From VRUE01 sp963702955 (lineage in GTDB: Bacteria > Actinomycetota > Thermoleophilia > Solirubrobacterales > 70-9): a DNA stretch of 64,000 bases. The stretch spans positions 806,001-870,000 of the forward strand of contig OY969774.1 in NCBI GenBank assembly GCA_963702955.1, read 5' to 3'. Of this stretch, positions 9,033 through 17,126 are shown one piece after another. Position 1 is the stretch's first letter. Every line of letters begins with the position of its first letter. Below the pieces are notes generated by a model that saw only the letters and a list, made by a program, of their open reading frames with translations, did no database searches and had not been told where the DNA came from. Made by a program: the position numbers and the translations under genes.

Positions 9033-9632
9033 CTAATGATCACCGGAAGTCTCGCTCACTCTCGCCGCGCTCGCAGCGCCCGTAGTCATTGCCATGTACA
9101 GGGCGTGCAGCCGCGGGTCGTCGGTCAGCTCGGGATGGAAGGCGCAGGCCAGGACCCGGTCCTCGCGGATCGCCACCGGGTGCCCCTCGTATTCGGCGAG
9201 CACCTCGACCCCGGGCCCGGTCCGCTCGACCCAGGGGGCGCGGATGAACGCCGCCCGCAGCGGCTCGTCGCCGATCCCGGTGACCTCGAGGTCGGCCTCG
9301 AAGCTCTGCAGCTGGCGGCCGAAGGCGTTGCGGCGGGTGGTGGCGTCGATCAGGCCGAGATGCTCGTCGTCGCAGACGATCATCCCGGCACAGGTGCCGA
9401 AGACCGAGCCGCCGGCCTCGACATGGTCGCGGATCGCCCCCTCCAACCCGGCCGATTCGATCCCCTTGACGATCGTGGTGCTCTCCCCGCCGGGGATCAC
9501 CAGCCCATCGAGCCCCTCGAAATCGGCCGGAACCTTGACCTCCTTCACATCCGCCCCCAAGCTCTCGAGCATCTCGAGGTGCGCGGCAAACCCACCTTGG
9601 ATCGCCAGGACCCCGACTCGCAGATCAGGCAC
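9033..9632 (-). CDS. pdxT: Pyridoxal 5'-phosphate synthase glutaminase subunit PdxT
   Basis: PdxT hydrolyses glutamine and passes ammonia to PdxS in the DXP-independent route to PLP. The product shows the class-I amidotransferase features: GVLAIQGG at the start, PGGEST, the nucleophile Cys in GTCAGM, and the His/Glu of the triad in FHPEL. A GTG at 9632 is chosen because it gives the family N-terminus ([13 protein letters not shown]) and overlaps the end of pdxS by eight bases. An ATG 21 bases further upstream lies deep inside pdxS. The product is 199 residues. Confidence 0.95.
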   Translation of the reverse strand: MPDLRVGVLAIQGGFAAHLEMLESLGADVKEVKVPADFEGLDGLVIPGGESTTIVKGIESAGLEGAIRDHVEAGGSVFGTCAGMIVCDDEHLGLIDATTRRNAFGRQLQSFEADLEVTGIGDEPLRAAFIRAPWVERTGPGVEVLAEYEGHPVAIREDRVLACAFHPELTDDPRLHALYMAMTTGAASAARVSETSGDH

Positions 9633-10512
9633 CGCGGTCCTGGAGAAGCGCATCGGCCGCAGCCAGATCGGCGATCTCGAGCCCCGGCATCGCCTCGCCG
9701 AGGCCGATCGATGCGGCCGCGACCCGCTCGGGGTCGTCGAAGTGAGTGGTCGCCTCGACGATCGCCCGCGCGCGACGCTCGGGGTCGGCGCTCTTGAAGA
9801 TGCCGGAGCCGACGAAGTTGCCCTCGGCGCCGAGCTGCATCATCAGCGCCGCGTCGGCCGGGGTGGCGATCCCGCCGGCGCAGAACAGCGGCACCGGCAG
9901 CCGGCCGGCGCCGGCGACCTCGTGGACGACTTCGAGCGGCGCCCGCAGCTCTTTGGCGGCGCCGGCGAGCTCCTCCGGGCCGAGCTGGGCGAGCCGCTTG
10001 ATCCCGCCGACGATCTCGCGCATGTGGCGGACCGCCTCGACCACGTTGCCGGTCCCGGCCTCGCCCTTGGAGCGGATCATCGCCGCCCCCTCGCCGATCC
10101 GCCGCAGTGCCTCGCCGAGGTTGGTGGCGCCGCAGACGAACGGCACCTCGAAGGCCAGCTTGTCGATGTGGTTGGCCTCGTCGGCCGGGGTCAGCACCTC
10201 GGACTCGTCGACGTAGTCGACCTCGAGCGCCTGCAGGACCTGGGCCTCGGCGAAGTGGCCGATCCGCGCCTTCGCCATGATCGGGATCGTCACCGCCCCC
10301 TCGATCCCCTTGATCATCGCCGGGTCCGACATCCGGGCGACGCCGCCGTCACGGCGGATGTCGGCCGGAACCCGCTCCAGCGCCATCACCGCGCAGGCGC
10401 CCGCCTCCTCGGCGATCCGCGCCTGCTCGGGCGTGACCACGTCCATGATCACCCCGCCTTTCAACATCTCGGCGAGACCGGTCTTGACGCGCCAGGTAGC
10501 TCTCTCAGCCAT
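9625..10512 (-). CDS. pdxS: Pyridoxal 5'-phosphate synthase lyase subunit PdxS
   Basis: PdxS condenses ribose 5-phosphate, glyceraldehyde 3-phosphate and ammonia into PLP on a (beta/alpha)8 barrel. The 295-residue product is highly typical: [16 protein letters not shown], the catalytic-lysine region [13 protein letters not shown], the [14 protein letters not shown] loop that binds phosphate, and [20 protein letters not shown]. It precedes and overlaps pdxT, forming the standard synthase operon. The upstream RpiR-family gene ends 25 bp before it on the same strand and may be co-transcribed. Confidence 0.97.
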   Translation of the reverse strand: MAERATWRVKTGLAEMLKGGVIMDVVTPEQARIAEEAGACAVMALERVPADIRRDGGVARMSDPAMIKGIEGAVTIPIMAKARIGHFAEAQVLQALEVDYVDESEVLTPADEANHIDKLAFEVPFVCGATNLGEALRRIGEGAAMIRSKGEAGTGNVVEAVRHMREIVGGIKRLAQLGPEELAGAAKELRAPLEVVHEVAGAGRLPVPLFCAGGIATPADAALMMQLGAEGNFVGSGIFKSADPERRARAIVEATTHFDDPERVAAASIGLGEAMPGLEIADLAAADALLQDRGA

Positions 10513-10537
10513 CGCGCCCCATATTACGGGGCGGTCG

Positions 10538-11392
10538 CTACTTCAGTTTGTAGGCGCGGATGCGGTCTTTGTGCGCCGCTTCGTCACGCGCGTAGAGACC
10601 GTGCGCCAGACCCTGCACCAGCGCCATCAGCGCCGTGTTGGAGCGGGCGAAGGAGGGGCTGTTGGAGGAGAAGTAGAGCGTCTGCTCGGCGTGCTCGCCG
10701 ACCTCCGACATCGAGGCGTCGGAGATCGCCAGGGTGCGGGCGCGGCGGTGCAGGGCCAGCTTCATCGCCCGCAGCAGCAGCGGGTGGGCGCGGCCGCAGG
10801 AGAGGACGATGACCAGCGTCTCCTCGTCGATCCGCCCGAGCCGCTGCAGCGACTCGCCGCCGGTGCTGGCGACGATCTCGGCGCGGATGTCGAGCAGGCT
10901 GAGGATGTGGCGCAGGTAGCTGGCGAAGAAGGCCATCTGGTCGACGCCGACGATCACCACGCGCTGCGCCTCGGCCAGCGCCGCGACAGCGCCGTCAACC
11001 TGCTCGCGGGTCAGGTGCTTCGCGGTTTCCTCGAGGTTGGAGTAGTCGGCGCTGAGCGAGCCCTCGAGCTCGGAGTGGTCGAAGGAGAAGAGCGCGGCGC
11101 CGGAAGCGGCGCCCTTGGGCGCCGTCGTCGCGGTGCGGTACTCCTCGATCGCGGCCTGCTGAAGCTCGGGATAGCCCTCGAAGCCGAGGGCCTGGGAGAA
11201 GCGCACCACCGTCGATGAGGAGGTGCTCGCTCTCCGGGCCAGCTCCTCGGCGGTGAGGAAGGCAGCCTCGTCGAGATGGTCGACGATGTAGCGGGCGACG
11301 TCTTTCTGCGAGCGCGAGAATTCGTCGAAGCGCTCCTGGATGTACTCGGAGAGGCTTTTGAGCTGGGACGATTTCGTTGCGGTCTTGGTCAC
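10538..11392 (-). CDS. MurR/RpiR-family transcriptional regulator (HTH + SIS)
   Basis: A regulator of about 284 residues. The N-terminal RpiR-type HTH is seen as [20 protein letters not shown] followed by [20 protein letters not shown] (roughly residues 20-85). The C-terminal SIS sugar-phosphate-binding fold lies around residues 120-260, with [16 protein letters not shown] and [20 protein letters not shown]. The frame is open far upstream, but only this portion is protein-like, so the GTG at 11392 is used. Placement just upstream of pdxS suggests it could sense a phosphosugar or PLP-pathway intermediate. That link is inference from position only. Confidence 0.88.
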   Translation of the reverse strand: MTKTATKSSQLKSLSEYIQERFDEFSRSQKDVARYIVDHLDEAAFLTAEELARRASTSSSTVVRFSQALGFEGYPELQQAAIEEYRTATTAPKGAASGAALFSFDHSELEGSLSADYSNLEETAKHLTREQVDGAVAALAEAQRVVIVGVDQMAFFASYLRHILSLLDIRAEIVASTGGESLQRLGRIDEETLVIVLSCGRAHPLLLRAMKLALHRRARTLAISDASMSEVGEHAEQTLYFSSNSPSFARSNTALMALVQGLAHGLYARDEAAHKDRIRAYKLK

Positions 11393-11453
11393 GGCGATCC
11401 ATTTCGCCGGTGCCCCCGCATTCCCTTCCGATCTGGTTGGATGAGCTTTGAAG

Positions 11454-11837
11454 ATGACCTTGGAGCAGGCGCTTCGCCTTACCAACCGCAACATGATCGC
11501 CTTCGACCTGGTGCTCGGGTCGGCGGCGATCGCCGCGCCGGCGGCGACCCTGCGGGTGCTGGGACACGACGAGCCCTCGCCCGACGCCACCCACCTGTTC
11601 CGCCGCTGCGGTCCGATCTGGCTGACCTTCGCCGCGGCGCACGCGGTCGCCGCGACGCGCGGCGAGCGCCGCGACTGGTGGGCGCTGGCCTGGCTGCGCG
11701 GCACCGAGATCGCCACCGACGCGCTCTGGTCGGAGTCGCCGGCGCTGAGCCGGCCGGGGGCGAAGCTCGGCCTGCGGCTCGCCGGGGTCGCCAACCTGGC
11801 GATGGCCGCCGGCTTCAGCCGGCTCGCGAGACGATGA
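11454..11837 (+). CDS. Uncharacterised small membrane protein
   Basis: A 127-residue protein with three or four hydrophobic segments (approximately residues 14-36, 52-68, 75-92 and 103-122). The frame also allows a TTG two codons earlier, but the ATG is preferred. It is the first gene of a tight plus-strand run: its stop overlaps the next ATG (ATGA). No family is recognised; a DUF4267-type small membrane protein would be one possibility. Divergent from the RpiR regulator, with about 60 bp of shared upstream DNA. Confidence 0.7.
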   Translation: MTLEQALRLTNRNMIAFDLVLGSAAIAAPAATLRVLGHDEPSPDATHLFRRCGPIWLTFAAAHAVAATRGERRDWWALAWLRGTEIATDALWSESPALSRPGAKLGLRLAGVANLAMAAGFSRLARR

Positions 11838-12160
11838 GCGGCGACGCCGGCCCCAGCAAGCGCTGGAGCCTGCGCGGGACCGACGACGAAGGCAACGAGG
11901 TCTGGCTGATCCGCAGCTTCGGCCGCAAGCTCTACCGCTGTCCGGGTTGCCACGGCGACATCGAGATCGGCAGCGAGCACACCGTGGTCCAGTACGTGCT
12001 GCGGCTGGGCGGCACAGAACACCACCACTGGCACCGGCGCTGCGCCGAAGAACTGCTCGTCCCCGACCTGCGCGGCGTCAAGAAGGTGCCGGCGTCGGAG
12101 TCCTCGCAGTCGCGGCTCGAGGCGCGCGGCCGCCGTCCGTCCGGGCGGCGCGACCGTTAG
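11834..12160 (+). CDS. Small zinc-binding protein (actinobacterial CxxC...HxxxC type)
   Basis: A 108-residue soluble protein with a probable zinc site: RCPGCHGDIEIGSEHTVVQ in the first half, then HHHWHRRCAEELL some 30 residues later, giving Cys-x2-Cys...His-x3-Cys. This pattern is common in a family of small actinobacterial proteins often mislabelled 'ATP/GTP-binding protein'; no nucleotide-binding motif is visible here. The C-terminus is basic and low in complexity. It overlaps the preceding gene by four bases and is followed at once (TAG then ATG) by the next membrane protein. Function unknown. Confidence 0.72.
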   Translation: MSGDAGPSKRWSLRGTDDEGNEVWLIRSFGRKLYRCPGCHGDIEIGSEHTVVQYVLRLGGTEHHHWHRRCAEELLVPDLRGVKKVPASESSQSRLEARGRRPSGRRDR

Positions 12161-12910
12161 ATGACCCGCGGTCCCGGGCTTCTCTCCCTCTACGCGCGGA
12201 TCTGGCGCACCTACTTCGCCTGGGCGGGCTCGCTGCTGCTGCTCGCCACGGCGGTCTTCGTCCCGCTCGGGCTGGTCCACGCGATCCCGGTCCACTTCGA
12301 AGTCGAATCGCTCGACTTCGGCAGCGGCCTCAAGGTCTTCGCCGCCTCGCTGGCGGTGCTGGCGCTGACCGGGATCGGCCTGCTGGGCGAGGTCTTCTAC
12401 ACCGGCGCGGTGACGATCCTGCTCGCCGACCCCTACGACGACGAGCCGCCCTCGCTGCGGCGGATCGCCGGCAAGCTCAACTACGGCCGGCTGATCGCGA
12501 TCGACGTGATCTACGTCGTCCTCGTCGCCCTCGGGCTGACCCTGTTCGTGGTCCCCGGCGTGCTCGTCTTCGTCTACCTCGGCCTGGCGGCGCCGGTGGT
12601 CGAGATGGAACGGCGGACGATTTCCGGCGCGCTGGCCCGCAGCTTTCGCCTCGTCCGGGGGCACTTCTGGCACGTGCTGGCGGTGCTTGTCCCGATCGAG
12701 CTCGCCAGCGACGCCGTGACCGACCTGGCGACCGCCCTGACCCACGCCCTGCTCGGCAACTCGCTGTTCGCAGAGTGGCTGACCGATACCGCGTCCAATG
12801 TCGTCCTCACTCCCTTTTACGCGGTCGCCGCGGTGCTGCTGACGATCGACCTGGTCGCGGCAAAGGATGGAACCGCGCCACAACTACACTCGGCCCCGGC
12901 AAGCCGATGA
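12161..12910 (+). CDS. Multi-pass membrane protein, GDPD-anchor/YciC-like
   Basis: A 249-residue membrane protein with about six hydrophobic segments. The order resembles the membrane domain often called glycerophosphoryl diester phosphodiesterase membrane domain or YciC-like: an internal FYTGAVTILLADPYDDEPPSLRR loop, then LFVVPGVLVFVYLGLAAPVVEMERRT (the Pro-Gly-x-x-x-x-x-x-x-L pattern with the following 'P-hh-E' is characteristic), and SGALARSFRLVRGHFW. It starts directly after the previous stop codon and overlaps the next gene by four bases. Probably a structural or transport membrane component; substrate unknown. Confidence 0.75.
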   Translation: MTRGPGLLSLYARIWRTYFAWAGSLLLLATAVFVPLGLVHAIPVHFEVESLDFGSGLKVFAASLAVLALTGIGLLGEVFYTGAVTILLADPYDDEPPSLRRIAGKLNYGRLIAIDVIYVVLVALGLTLFVVPGVLVFVYLGLAAPVVEMERRTISGALARSFRLVRGHFWHVLAVLVPIELASDAVTDLATALTHALLGNSLFAEWLTDTASNVVLTPFYAVAAVLLTIDLVAAKDGTAPQLHSAPASR

Positions 12911-13764
12911 CCGTCGCCTCGATCTTCAGCGACTTCTGGAACGACCAGATCCTCGCCAACCAGAAACAGGGCCTCTTCCTGGTCCTCGTCGGTTTCATCC
13001 TCTCCTTCGCCTTCATCCGCATGAGCACCCGGCTGATGCGCAGCCCGAAGGTGCCCTGGTGGCCGGGCAGCGTGGTCAGCGACAGCGGCGTTCACCTGCA
13101 CCACCTGGTCTTCGGGATCGTCACGATGATGGTCGCCGGGGCGCTCGAGTTCGCCGCGCTCGGGGACAGCCCGCTGACCGAGATCTGCGCCTTCGCCTTC
13201 GGCGTCGGGGCCGGCCTGACGATCGACGAGTTCGCGCTGTGGGTCTACCTCGACGACGTCTACTGGGCCGAGGAGGGGCGCAGCTCGATCGACGCGATGG
13301 TCATCGCCGCGGCCGGGATGATGCTCGTCCTGCTCGGCTTCAGCCCGTTCAGCTTCGACACCAGCTCGGTCGAGCAGACGATCGGCAGCATCCTCGGCGC
13401 CGTCTTCGTCTTCGTCCTCGTCGCGATCTGCTTCGCCAAGCAGCGCGTCCTCCACGGCACCATCGGCTTCTTCCTCTTCCCGATCGCGATCTACGGCGCC
13501 TCGAGGCTCGGCAAGCCCGGCTCCGCCTGGGCGCGGCGGCGCTACGGCGAGCGGCGCCCGGCGAAGCAGGTGGCCGCCGAAGCCCGCTTCCCGCCCGACC
13601 GCCGCACCGAGCGCGTCAAGAACGCCTTCCGCGACCTGGTCGGCGGCAAGCCGAGCGAGGGCGTCGCCGCGGCCAAAGACGAGGCGCTGGCGGCGACCCG
13701 CGAGGCGGCGGAGGAACTGCGCCACCAGGCCGAACGGGTGACGCACCCGAAACGACCGGGCTGA
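12907..13764 (+). CDS. Integral membrane protein with HLHH motif
   Basis: A 285-residue membrane protein with about six hydrophobic segments in residues 20-200, then a soluble, charged, helix-rich tail of about 85 residues (EEGVAAAKDEALAATREAAEELRHQ-like content). A striking GVHLHHLVFGIV lies at the start of one membrane helix, with acidic residues in nearby helices (TIDEFALWVYLDDVYWAEEG). A metal or proton site in the membrane is conceivable but unproven. Overlaps the preceding gene (ATGA). I do not recognise a named family beyond actinobacterial hypothetical membrane proteins. Confidence 0.72.
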   Translation: MTVASIFSDFWNDQILANQKQGLFLVLVGFILSFAFIRMSTRLMRSPKVPWWPGSVVSDSGVHLHHLVFGIVTMMVAGALEFAALGDSPLTEICAFAFGVGAGLTIDEFALWVYLDDVYWAEEGRSSIDAMVIAAAGMMLVLLGFSPFSFDTSSVEQTIGSILGAVFVFVLVAICFAKQRVLHGTIGFFLFPIAIYGASRLGKPGSAWARRRYGERRPAKQVAAEARFPPDRRTERVKNAFRDLVGGKPSEGVAAAKDEALAATREAAEELRHQAERVTHPKRPG

Positions 13765-13801
13765 AGTTGCCCGCGCGCCTACACTCGTCCACAGGGATCG
13801 C

Positions 13802-14578
13802 ATGAAGCGCCTCGCTCTCATCATCGTGGCCGTCGCGACGGCGCTGCTCGGCGCCGCACTCGCCCATGGCGAGTCGGTGCAGCAGGGAAACCTGCGGGTC
13901 GGCTTCGACGCCGGCTTCACCCCGCACTCGCTTCCCCGCACCAAGGCGGTGCCGGTGCGGGTCAGCCTCGACGGGTCGGTCGCGACCGCCGACGGCAGCC
14001 GGCCGCCCGAACTGCGGCGCATCTCGATCGCCCTCAACCGCTACGGCCGGCTGACGACCCGCGGCCTGCCGTCCTGCAGCCCCGGGGCACTGCAGGCGGT
14101 GTCCTCGACGACCGCCCTGCAACGCTGCCGGCCCGCGCTCGTCGGCCGCGGCCGCTTCGACGCCAACCTCGCACTTTCCGGCGAAAAGCCGGTGCATATC
14201 GACGGCAAGGTGCTCGGCTTCAACAGCGCCCTGCACGGAAGGGCGGCGATCGCGGTCTACGTCGGCGCCGACAGCCCGGTCAAGGCCTCGGTCGTCCTCA
14301 TGTTCAAGATCGCCCACCCCGAGGGGGGTCGCTTCGGCACCGTGCTGTCAACCCGCGTCCCGGAAATCGCCGGCACCCTCGGCTACGTCACCGACGTATC
14401 GCTCTCGTTCGGACGCCGCTACACCTACAAGGGCGAACAACTCAGCTTCCTCAGCGCGTCCTGCGCCGCCCCCAGCGGCTTCCCGGGCGCGATCTTCTCC
14501 TTCGCCAGAGGCAGCTTCGCCTTCGCCAACGGCCAGCACCTGACCAGCACGGTCGTCCGCGACTGCCACGTTCGCTAG
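13802..14578 (+). CDS. Secreted protein of unknown function
   Basis: A 258-residue protein with a clear Sec signal peptide (MKRLALIIVAVATALLGAALAHGES, cleavage probably after AHG). The mature part contains a cysteine-bearing segment with RCRPALVGRGRFDANLAL, a pattern I associate with secreted beta-rich proteins of Solirubrobacterales (recollection, not a search result). Four cysteines near residues 100-116 and at the end could pair. It starts 37 bp after the membrane-protein run and is followed by an inverted repeat that may terminate both converging transcripts. Confidence 0.72.
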   Translation: MKRLALIIVAVATALLGAALAHGESVQQGNLRVGFDAGFTPHSLPRTKAVPVRVSLDGSVATADGSRPPELRRISIALNRYGRLTTRGLPSCSPGALQAVSSTTALQRCRPALVGRGRFDANLALSGEKPVHIDGKVLGFNSALHGRAAIAVYVGADSPVKASVVLMFKIAHPEGGRFGTVLSTRVPEIAGTLGYVTDVSLSFGRRYTYKGEQLSFLSASCAAPSGFPGAIFSFARGSFAFANGQHLTSTVVRDCHVR

Positions 14579-14586
14579 AAGCCGGT

Positions 14587-14622
14587 ACCGCGGCGGGTCG
14601 CCGTGGGGCGCTCCGCCGCGGT
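14587..14622. terminator. Inverted repeat between converging genes
   Basis: A perfect 10-bp inverted repeat (ACCGCGGCGG / CCGCCGCGGT) with a 16-base spacer lies between two converging genes (stops at 14578 and 14636). No T-run follows on either strand, so it is a likely but unproven stem-loop terminator for both transcripts. Confidence 0.5.
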
Positions 14623-14635
14623 TCCGAAGGCCCTC

Positions 14636-15046
14636 CTAGTGGGCGTACTTTTCGGCTTCTTCGATCCCCCGCTGGGCTTCTTCAGCGCCCTTTTCGATTC
14701 CCTGCTGAGCTTCCTTCTTGCCCTTTTCGATGCCGCGCTGGGCTTCTTCCCTGCCCTTTTCGATGCCCTGCTGGGCTTCCTGCTTGCCGTTGGCGACGCC
14801 GTTGCCGGTTTCTTCTTCCGCCTTCTGGAAGCCCTTCTTGACTTCTTCCTTGGCCTTTTCGATCCCCTGCTTGGCTTCTTCGGCGCCCTTTTCGATCTGC
14901 TGCTGCGCTTCGCTGGAGCTGTCGCTGCTGCTGCTGCTGCCGCAGCCGCTCCAGGCGATTGCGGCGATGACTACCGCCAGCGCGGCGACCAGCGCCGGGA
15001 CACGGCGGGCGCGCTTCCGCTTCAAGCCTTCCTCTGACACGTCCAC
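14636..15046 (-). CDS. Lipoprotein with eight consecutive 11-residue repeats
   Basis: A 136-residue lipoprotein. A basic n-region (KRKRARR) and hydrophobic segment lead to a lipobox with Cys35 (AWSGC), then a Ser/Asp linker. From residue 46 to 133 the chain is exactly eight consecutive hendecads, e.g. [33 protein letters not shown] and [11 protein letters not shown], and then YAH. The fourth unit ([11 protein letters not shown]) is degenerate. Eleven-residue periodicity with a hydrophobic position and alternating charges predicts a long amphipathic or right-handed coiled-coil helix, as in LEA-like and apolipoprotein-like proteins. The GTG at 15046 (or one at 15040) is the start. Probably an envelope-anchored spacer or membrane-binding protein; function is inferred only from the architecture. 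Confidence 0.78.
   Translation of the reverse strand: MDVSEEGLKRKRARRVPALVAALAVVIAAIAWSGCGSSSSSDSSSEAQQQIEKGAEEAKQGIEKAKEEVKKGFQKAEEETGNGVANGKQEAQQGIEKGREEAQRGIEKGKKEAQQGIEKGAEEAQRGIEEAEKYAH
14648..14911 (-). repeat. Eight 33-bp tandem units inside the lipoprotein gene
   Basis: The 264 bp that encode residues 46-133 are eight 33-bp units in register with the reading frame. The 3' four units are the closest to each other (each reads E-A-Q-Q/R-G-I-E), which suggests recent duplication of unit pairs. Confidence 0.8.
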
Positions 15047-15114
15047 TCCTCTCGTTGGGATCTGCGCGGAAGCCTAATGCGCGCCGAGGCGGTCGCTCGG
15101 CCTACCATCGGACG

Positions 15115-15777
15115 GTGGCCGAGCTGCATGTCCTGCGCGTCTTCGTCAACGAGGAGGGCGAGTGGGGAAATCCGCTGGGTGTGTTCCTCGACGGAGCGAG
15201 CATCCCCGTGTCCGAGCGTCAAGGGATAGCGACAGGGCTCGGCTTCAGCGAGACGGTCTTTGTCGAGAACAGGGCGAGCGGTCGGATGCGGATTCACACG
15301 CCCGAGGTAGAGCTGCCGTTCGCCGGCCATCCGACGGTGGGGACGGCGTGGCTGCTGGCGCACGAAGGGACGCCGGTCAACGTGCTGCGCCCCCCGGCCG
15401 GCGAGGTCGGTGTGCGGATCGAGTCCGACGCCGCCTACGTCAGCGCCCGGCCGCAGTGGTCCCCGCGCTTCGAGTACCTCGGGCTCGAGGCGCCGGACGA
15501 GGTGCGGGCGCTGGCGGGCGCGCCCGGCGGCGTCAACGCCTACGCCTGGGCCTGGATCGACGAGGCGGCGGGGACGATCCGCGCCCGCGCCTTCGTCCCC
15601 GAGGCCGGCATCGCCGAGGACGAGGCGACGGGGTCCGCCGCCCTCGCCCTCTGCGCCCGGCTGGAACGCCCGATCGTCGTCCACCAGGGCCACGGCTCGG
15701 TGATCCGCGCCCGCCCCGTCGCCGGCGGACAGGTCGAGGTCGGCGGCCGGGTCAGCCTCGACGCGGTGCGCGGCTAG
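15115..15777 (+). CDS. PhzF-family isomerase-like protein (short)
   Basis: A 220-residue member of the PhzF fold (diaminopimelate-epimerase-like), a family including phenazine biosynthesis isomerases and many uncharacterised proteins. Seen: the substrate-loop motif [14 protein letters not shown], the N-terminal [19 protein letters not shown] (the WGNPLGVF equivalent of the family's GNPLAV) and [16 protein letters not shown] near the C-terminus. The usual length is 260-300, so this is a compact version with a shortened central region. The GTG at 15115 is used because it gives the family start. Its stop codon shares a CTAG with the stop of the converging zincin gene. Confidence 0.83.
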   Translation: MAELHVLRVFVNEEGEWGNPLGVFLDGASIPVSERQGIATGLGFSETVFVENRASGRMRIHTPEVELPFAGHPTVGTAWLLAHEGTPVNVLRPPAGEVGVRIESDAAYVSARPQWSPRFEYLGLEAPDEVRALAGAPGGVNAYAWAWIDEAAGTIRARAFVPEAGIAEDEATGSAALALCARLERPIVVHQGHGSVIRARPVAGGQVEVGGRVSLDAVRG

Positions 15778-16100
15778 AGTCCAAGGCCACCCACCCCGCG
15801 CTCGTTCCAACCGAGGTGGTGGGCGAGCTCGTGGCGCAGGGTCCGCTCGACCTGGCGGGCGAGCAACTCGCGGTCGTGCCCGAAGTCGCGTTCGAGCGTG
15901 TCCCGGTAGATCACGATCCGGTCTTCGTAGCGTTCGCGGGCGACGCCGTCCCCGTAGTACTGGCCGTACGCGCCGGCCTCGGCTCCGAGGTCGGAGACCA
16001 CCACGGGAACCTTCGCCAGCACCTCCTGGAATTCGTCGGGCAGCCGGTCGATCGCGTCGGCGACCAGCGATTCGAACTCCTCGGCAGAGGCATCGGGCAT
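15774..16100 (-). CDS. Zincin-like metallopeptidase-family protein
   Basis: A 108-residue protein ending in the zinc-protease motif [18 protein letters not shown] (HExxH with an extended downstream segment). This is the signature of a small actinobacterial 'metallopeptidase family / zincin-1' group of unknown substrate. The preceding region ([29 protein letters not shown]) is also typical. The frame is open further upstream, but the ATG at 16100 matches the family start (PDASAEEFE). It converges with and overlaps the phzF-like gene at their stop codons. Intracellular location is likely, since no signal peptide is seen. Confidence 0.83.
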   Translation of the reverse strand: MPDASAEEFESLVADAIDRLPDEFQEVLAKVPVVVSDLGAEAGAYGQYYGDGVARERYEDRIVIYRDTLERDFGHDRELLARQVERTLRHELAHHLGWNERGVGGLGL

Positions 16101-16114
16101 GTCCCTAAAGGTAG

Positions 16115-16429
16115 CTAGGCCTTCTCGCGCCGCCGCAGCCGGTCCGCAGCGAGGCGGTCGGCCTGTGCCCCGCTGCGCAGGTGCTTCTTGTAGTAGCAGG
16201 GGCACGGGTTGTCCTCGCAGGCGATTCCGTCGTTGTCGGCGTCGAGCCGATCCGGGTCATAACGCGGACCGCCGTGCTTGAGGAAGAACACCTGAGCCGC
16301 CCGCTGGGTCGAGAAGTCCTTGCAGTCCTTGTCGCCGGCGGAGGCGCCGGCCGGCAGCAGGGCGATGAGCAGAACGATCACGGCGACCGCGGCAACGAGA
16401 ACGGCAAGCAGGCGGACGGGCAGCTTCAT
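16115..16429 (-). CDS. Excalibur calcium-binding domain protein, secreted/anchored
   Basis: A 104-residue protein with an N-terminal signal or anchor helix (LLAVLVAAVAVIVLLIALLPAGASA) followed by an Excalibur domain: DKDCKDFSTQRAAQVFF...DPDRLDADNDGIACEDNPC, including the DxDxDGxxCE calcium-loop core and paired cysteines. These domains usually decorate extracellular or cell-wall proteins. The tail is basic. A good ribosome binding site (AAGGGAGACC) precedes the ATG at 16429. It lies 14 bp downstream of the zincin gene's start on the same strand. Confidence 0.85.
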   Translation of the reverse strand: MKLPVRLLAVLVAAVAVIVLLIALLPAGASAGDKDCKDFSTQRAAQVFFLKHGGPRYDPDRLDADNDGIACEDNPCPCYYKKHLRSGAQADRLAADRLRRREKA

Positions 16430-16532
16430 GGGTCTCCCTTGGTTGACTGGAGCGAGATCCCGACCGTACCGTATTAGGAACTACCCGGCCCAGGGAGAAG
16501 GCGCCGGCACAGGCTGCCGCTACCCTCCCCAC

Positions 16533-16824
16533 ATGACTTCCATCGCCGATCTGGAGACGCTCCCCGGTGCCGACCTGGTCCGGCGCGGGGTCGAAGACCT
16601 GAAAGCCGATCGCGAGTCGGCCGAGGCGCTGCTCGTGTCGATCGGCGCGCCGCGCCTGTGATCGGTGGGAGTCGAAGTGGGCCGAGTCGATTCCATCCCC
16701 CGAGCACAAGCTCTACCTACTTCTCTCGCGCGAAAAAGGCAATGCCGCCCACTCGGCTTACAACGCCCTGATCCGCCGGCTCATCAGCTTCGAGCGAGCG
16801 GCCGCGCGTGTGACCGGACCGTAA
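16533..16824 (+). pseudogene. Decayed small gene (one stop, one frameshift)
   Basis: Reading from the ATG gives MTSIADLETLPGADLVRRG...LLVSIGAPRL and then a TGA at 16659. Beyond it the same frame continues SVGVEVGRVDSIP, then the protein-like signal moves to another frame after a C5 run (16697-16701) and reads PEHKLYLLLSREKGNAAHSAY...FERAAARVTGP, ending with TAA. Joined, these parts look like one small soluble protein of about 96 residues with a plausible CGA-to-TGA nonsense change and a one-base shift. Similar intact small proteins exist in related actinobacteria as far as I recall. Function unknown. Confidence 0.55.
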
Positions 16825-16834
16825 CGATTTGGAC

Positions 16835-17050
16835 TCACATGTCACCGAGAGGGGGCTCCGGCTCATCGTTTCGAATGACGACCATCGTCGTCATATACCA
16901 ATTGCCGTAGCCAGGCCCAGAGTCCGACGTCGTGGACTGCGTGATCGAGACAATTCTATCCAGATCAACACCTTCCAGCGTCTCATTCATCCAAGACACG
17001 GCCTCGGGGACATTTTCGTGGGCTTTCGCGAAGGTGAGATAGCTCGTCAT
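16835..17050 (-). CDS. Small hypothetical protein
   Basis: A 71-residue soluble, acidic protein (SYLTFAKAHENVPEAVSWMN...) with an AAGG-type ribosome binding site eight bases upstream of the ATG. Its base composition is lower in GC than the core genes, like the rest of this accessory patch. It follows the PLD-family gene on the same strand at a distance of about 75 bp. No family is recognised; it may be accessory cargo. Kept because the composition and the start context look genuine. Confidence 0.45.
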   Translation of the reverse strand: MTSYLTFAKAHENVPEAVSWMNETLEGVDLDRIVSITQSTTSDSGPGYGNWYMTTMVVIRNDEPEPPLGDM

Positions 17051-17126
17051 GTGATGACCTTATAAAAGCTTGATCATGCGCTAGTCGTGGGCTGCTTGCC
17101 TGGCGGCCGAGCGCAGTCGCACTCAC

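Noticed and set aside
10538..12883. A 781-codon frame extending the RpiR regulator far upstream
   Set aside because: Only the last 284 residues are protein-like; the rest is antisense to well-supported plus-strand genes.
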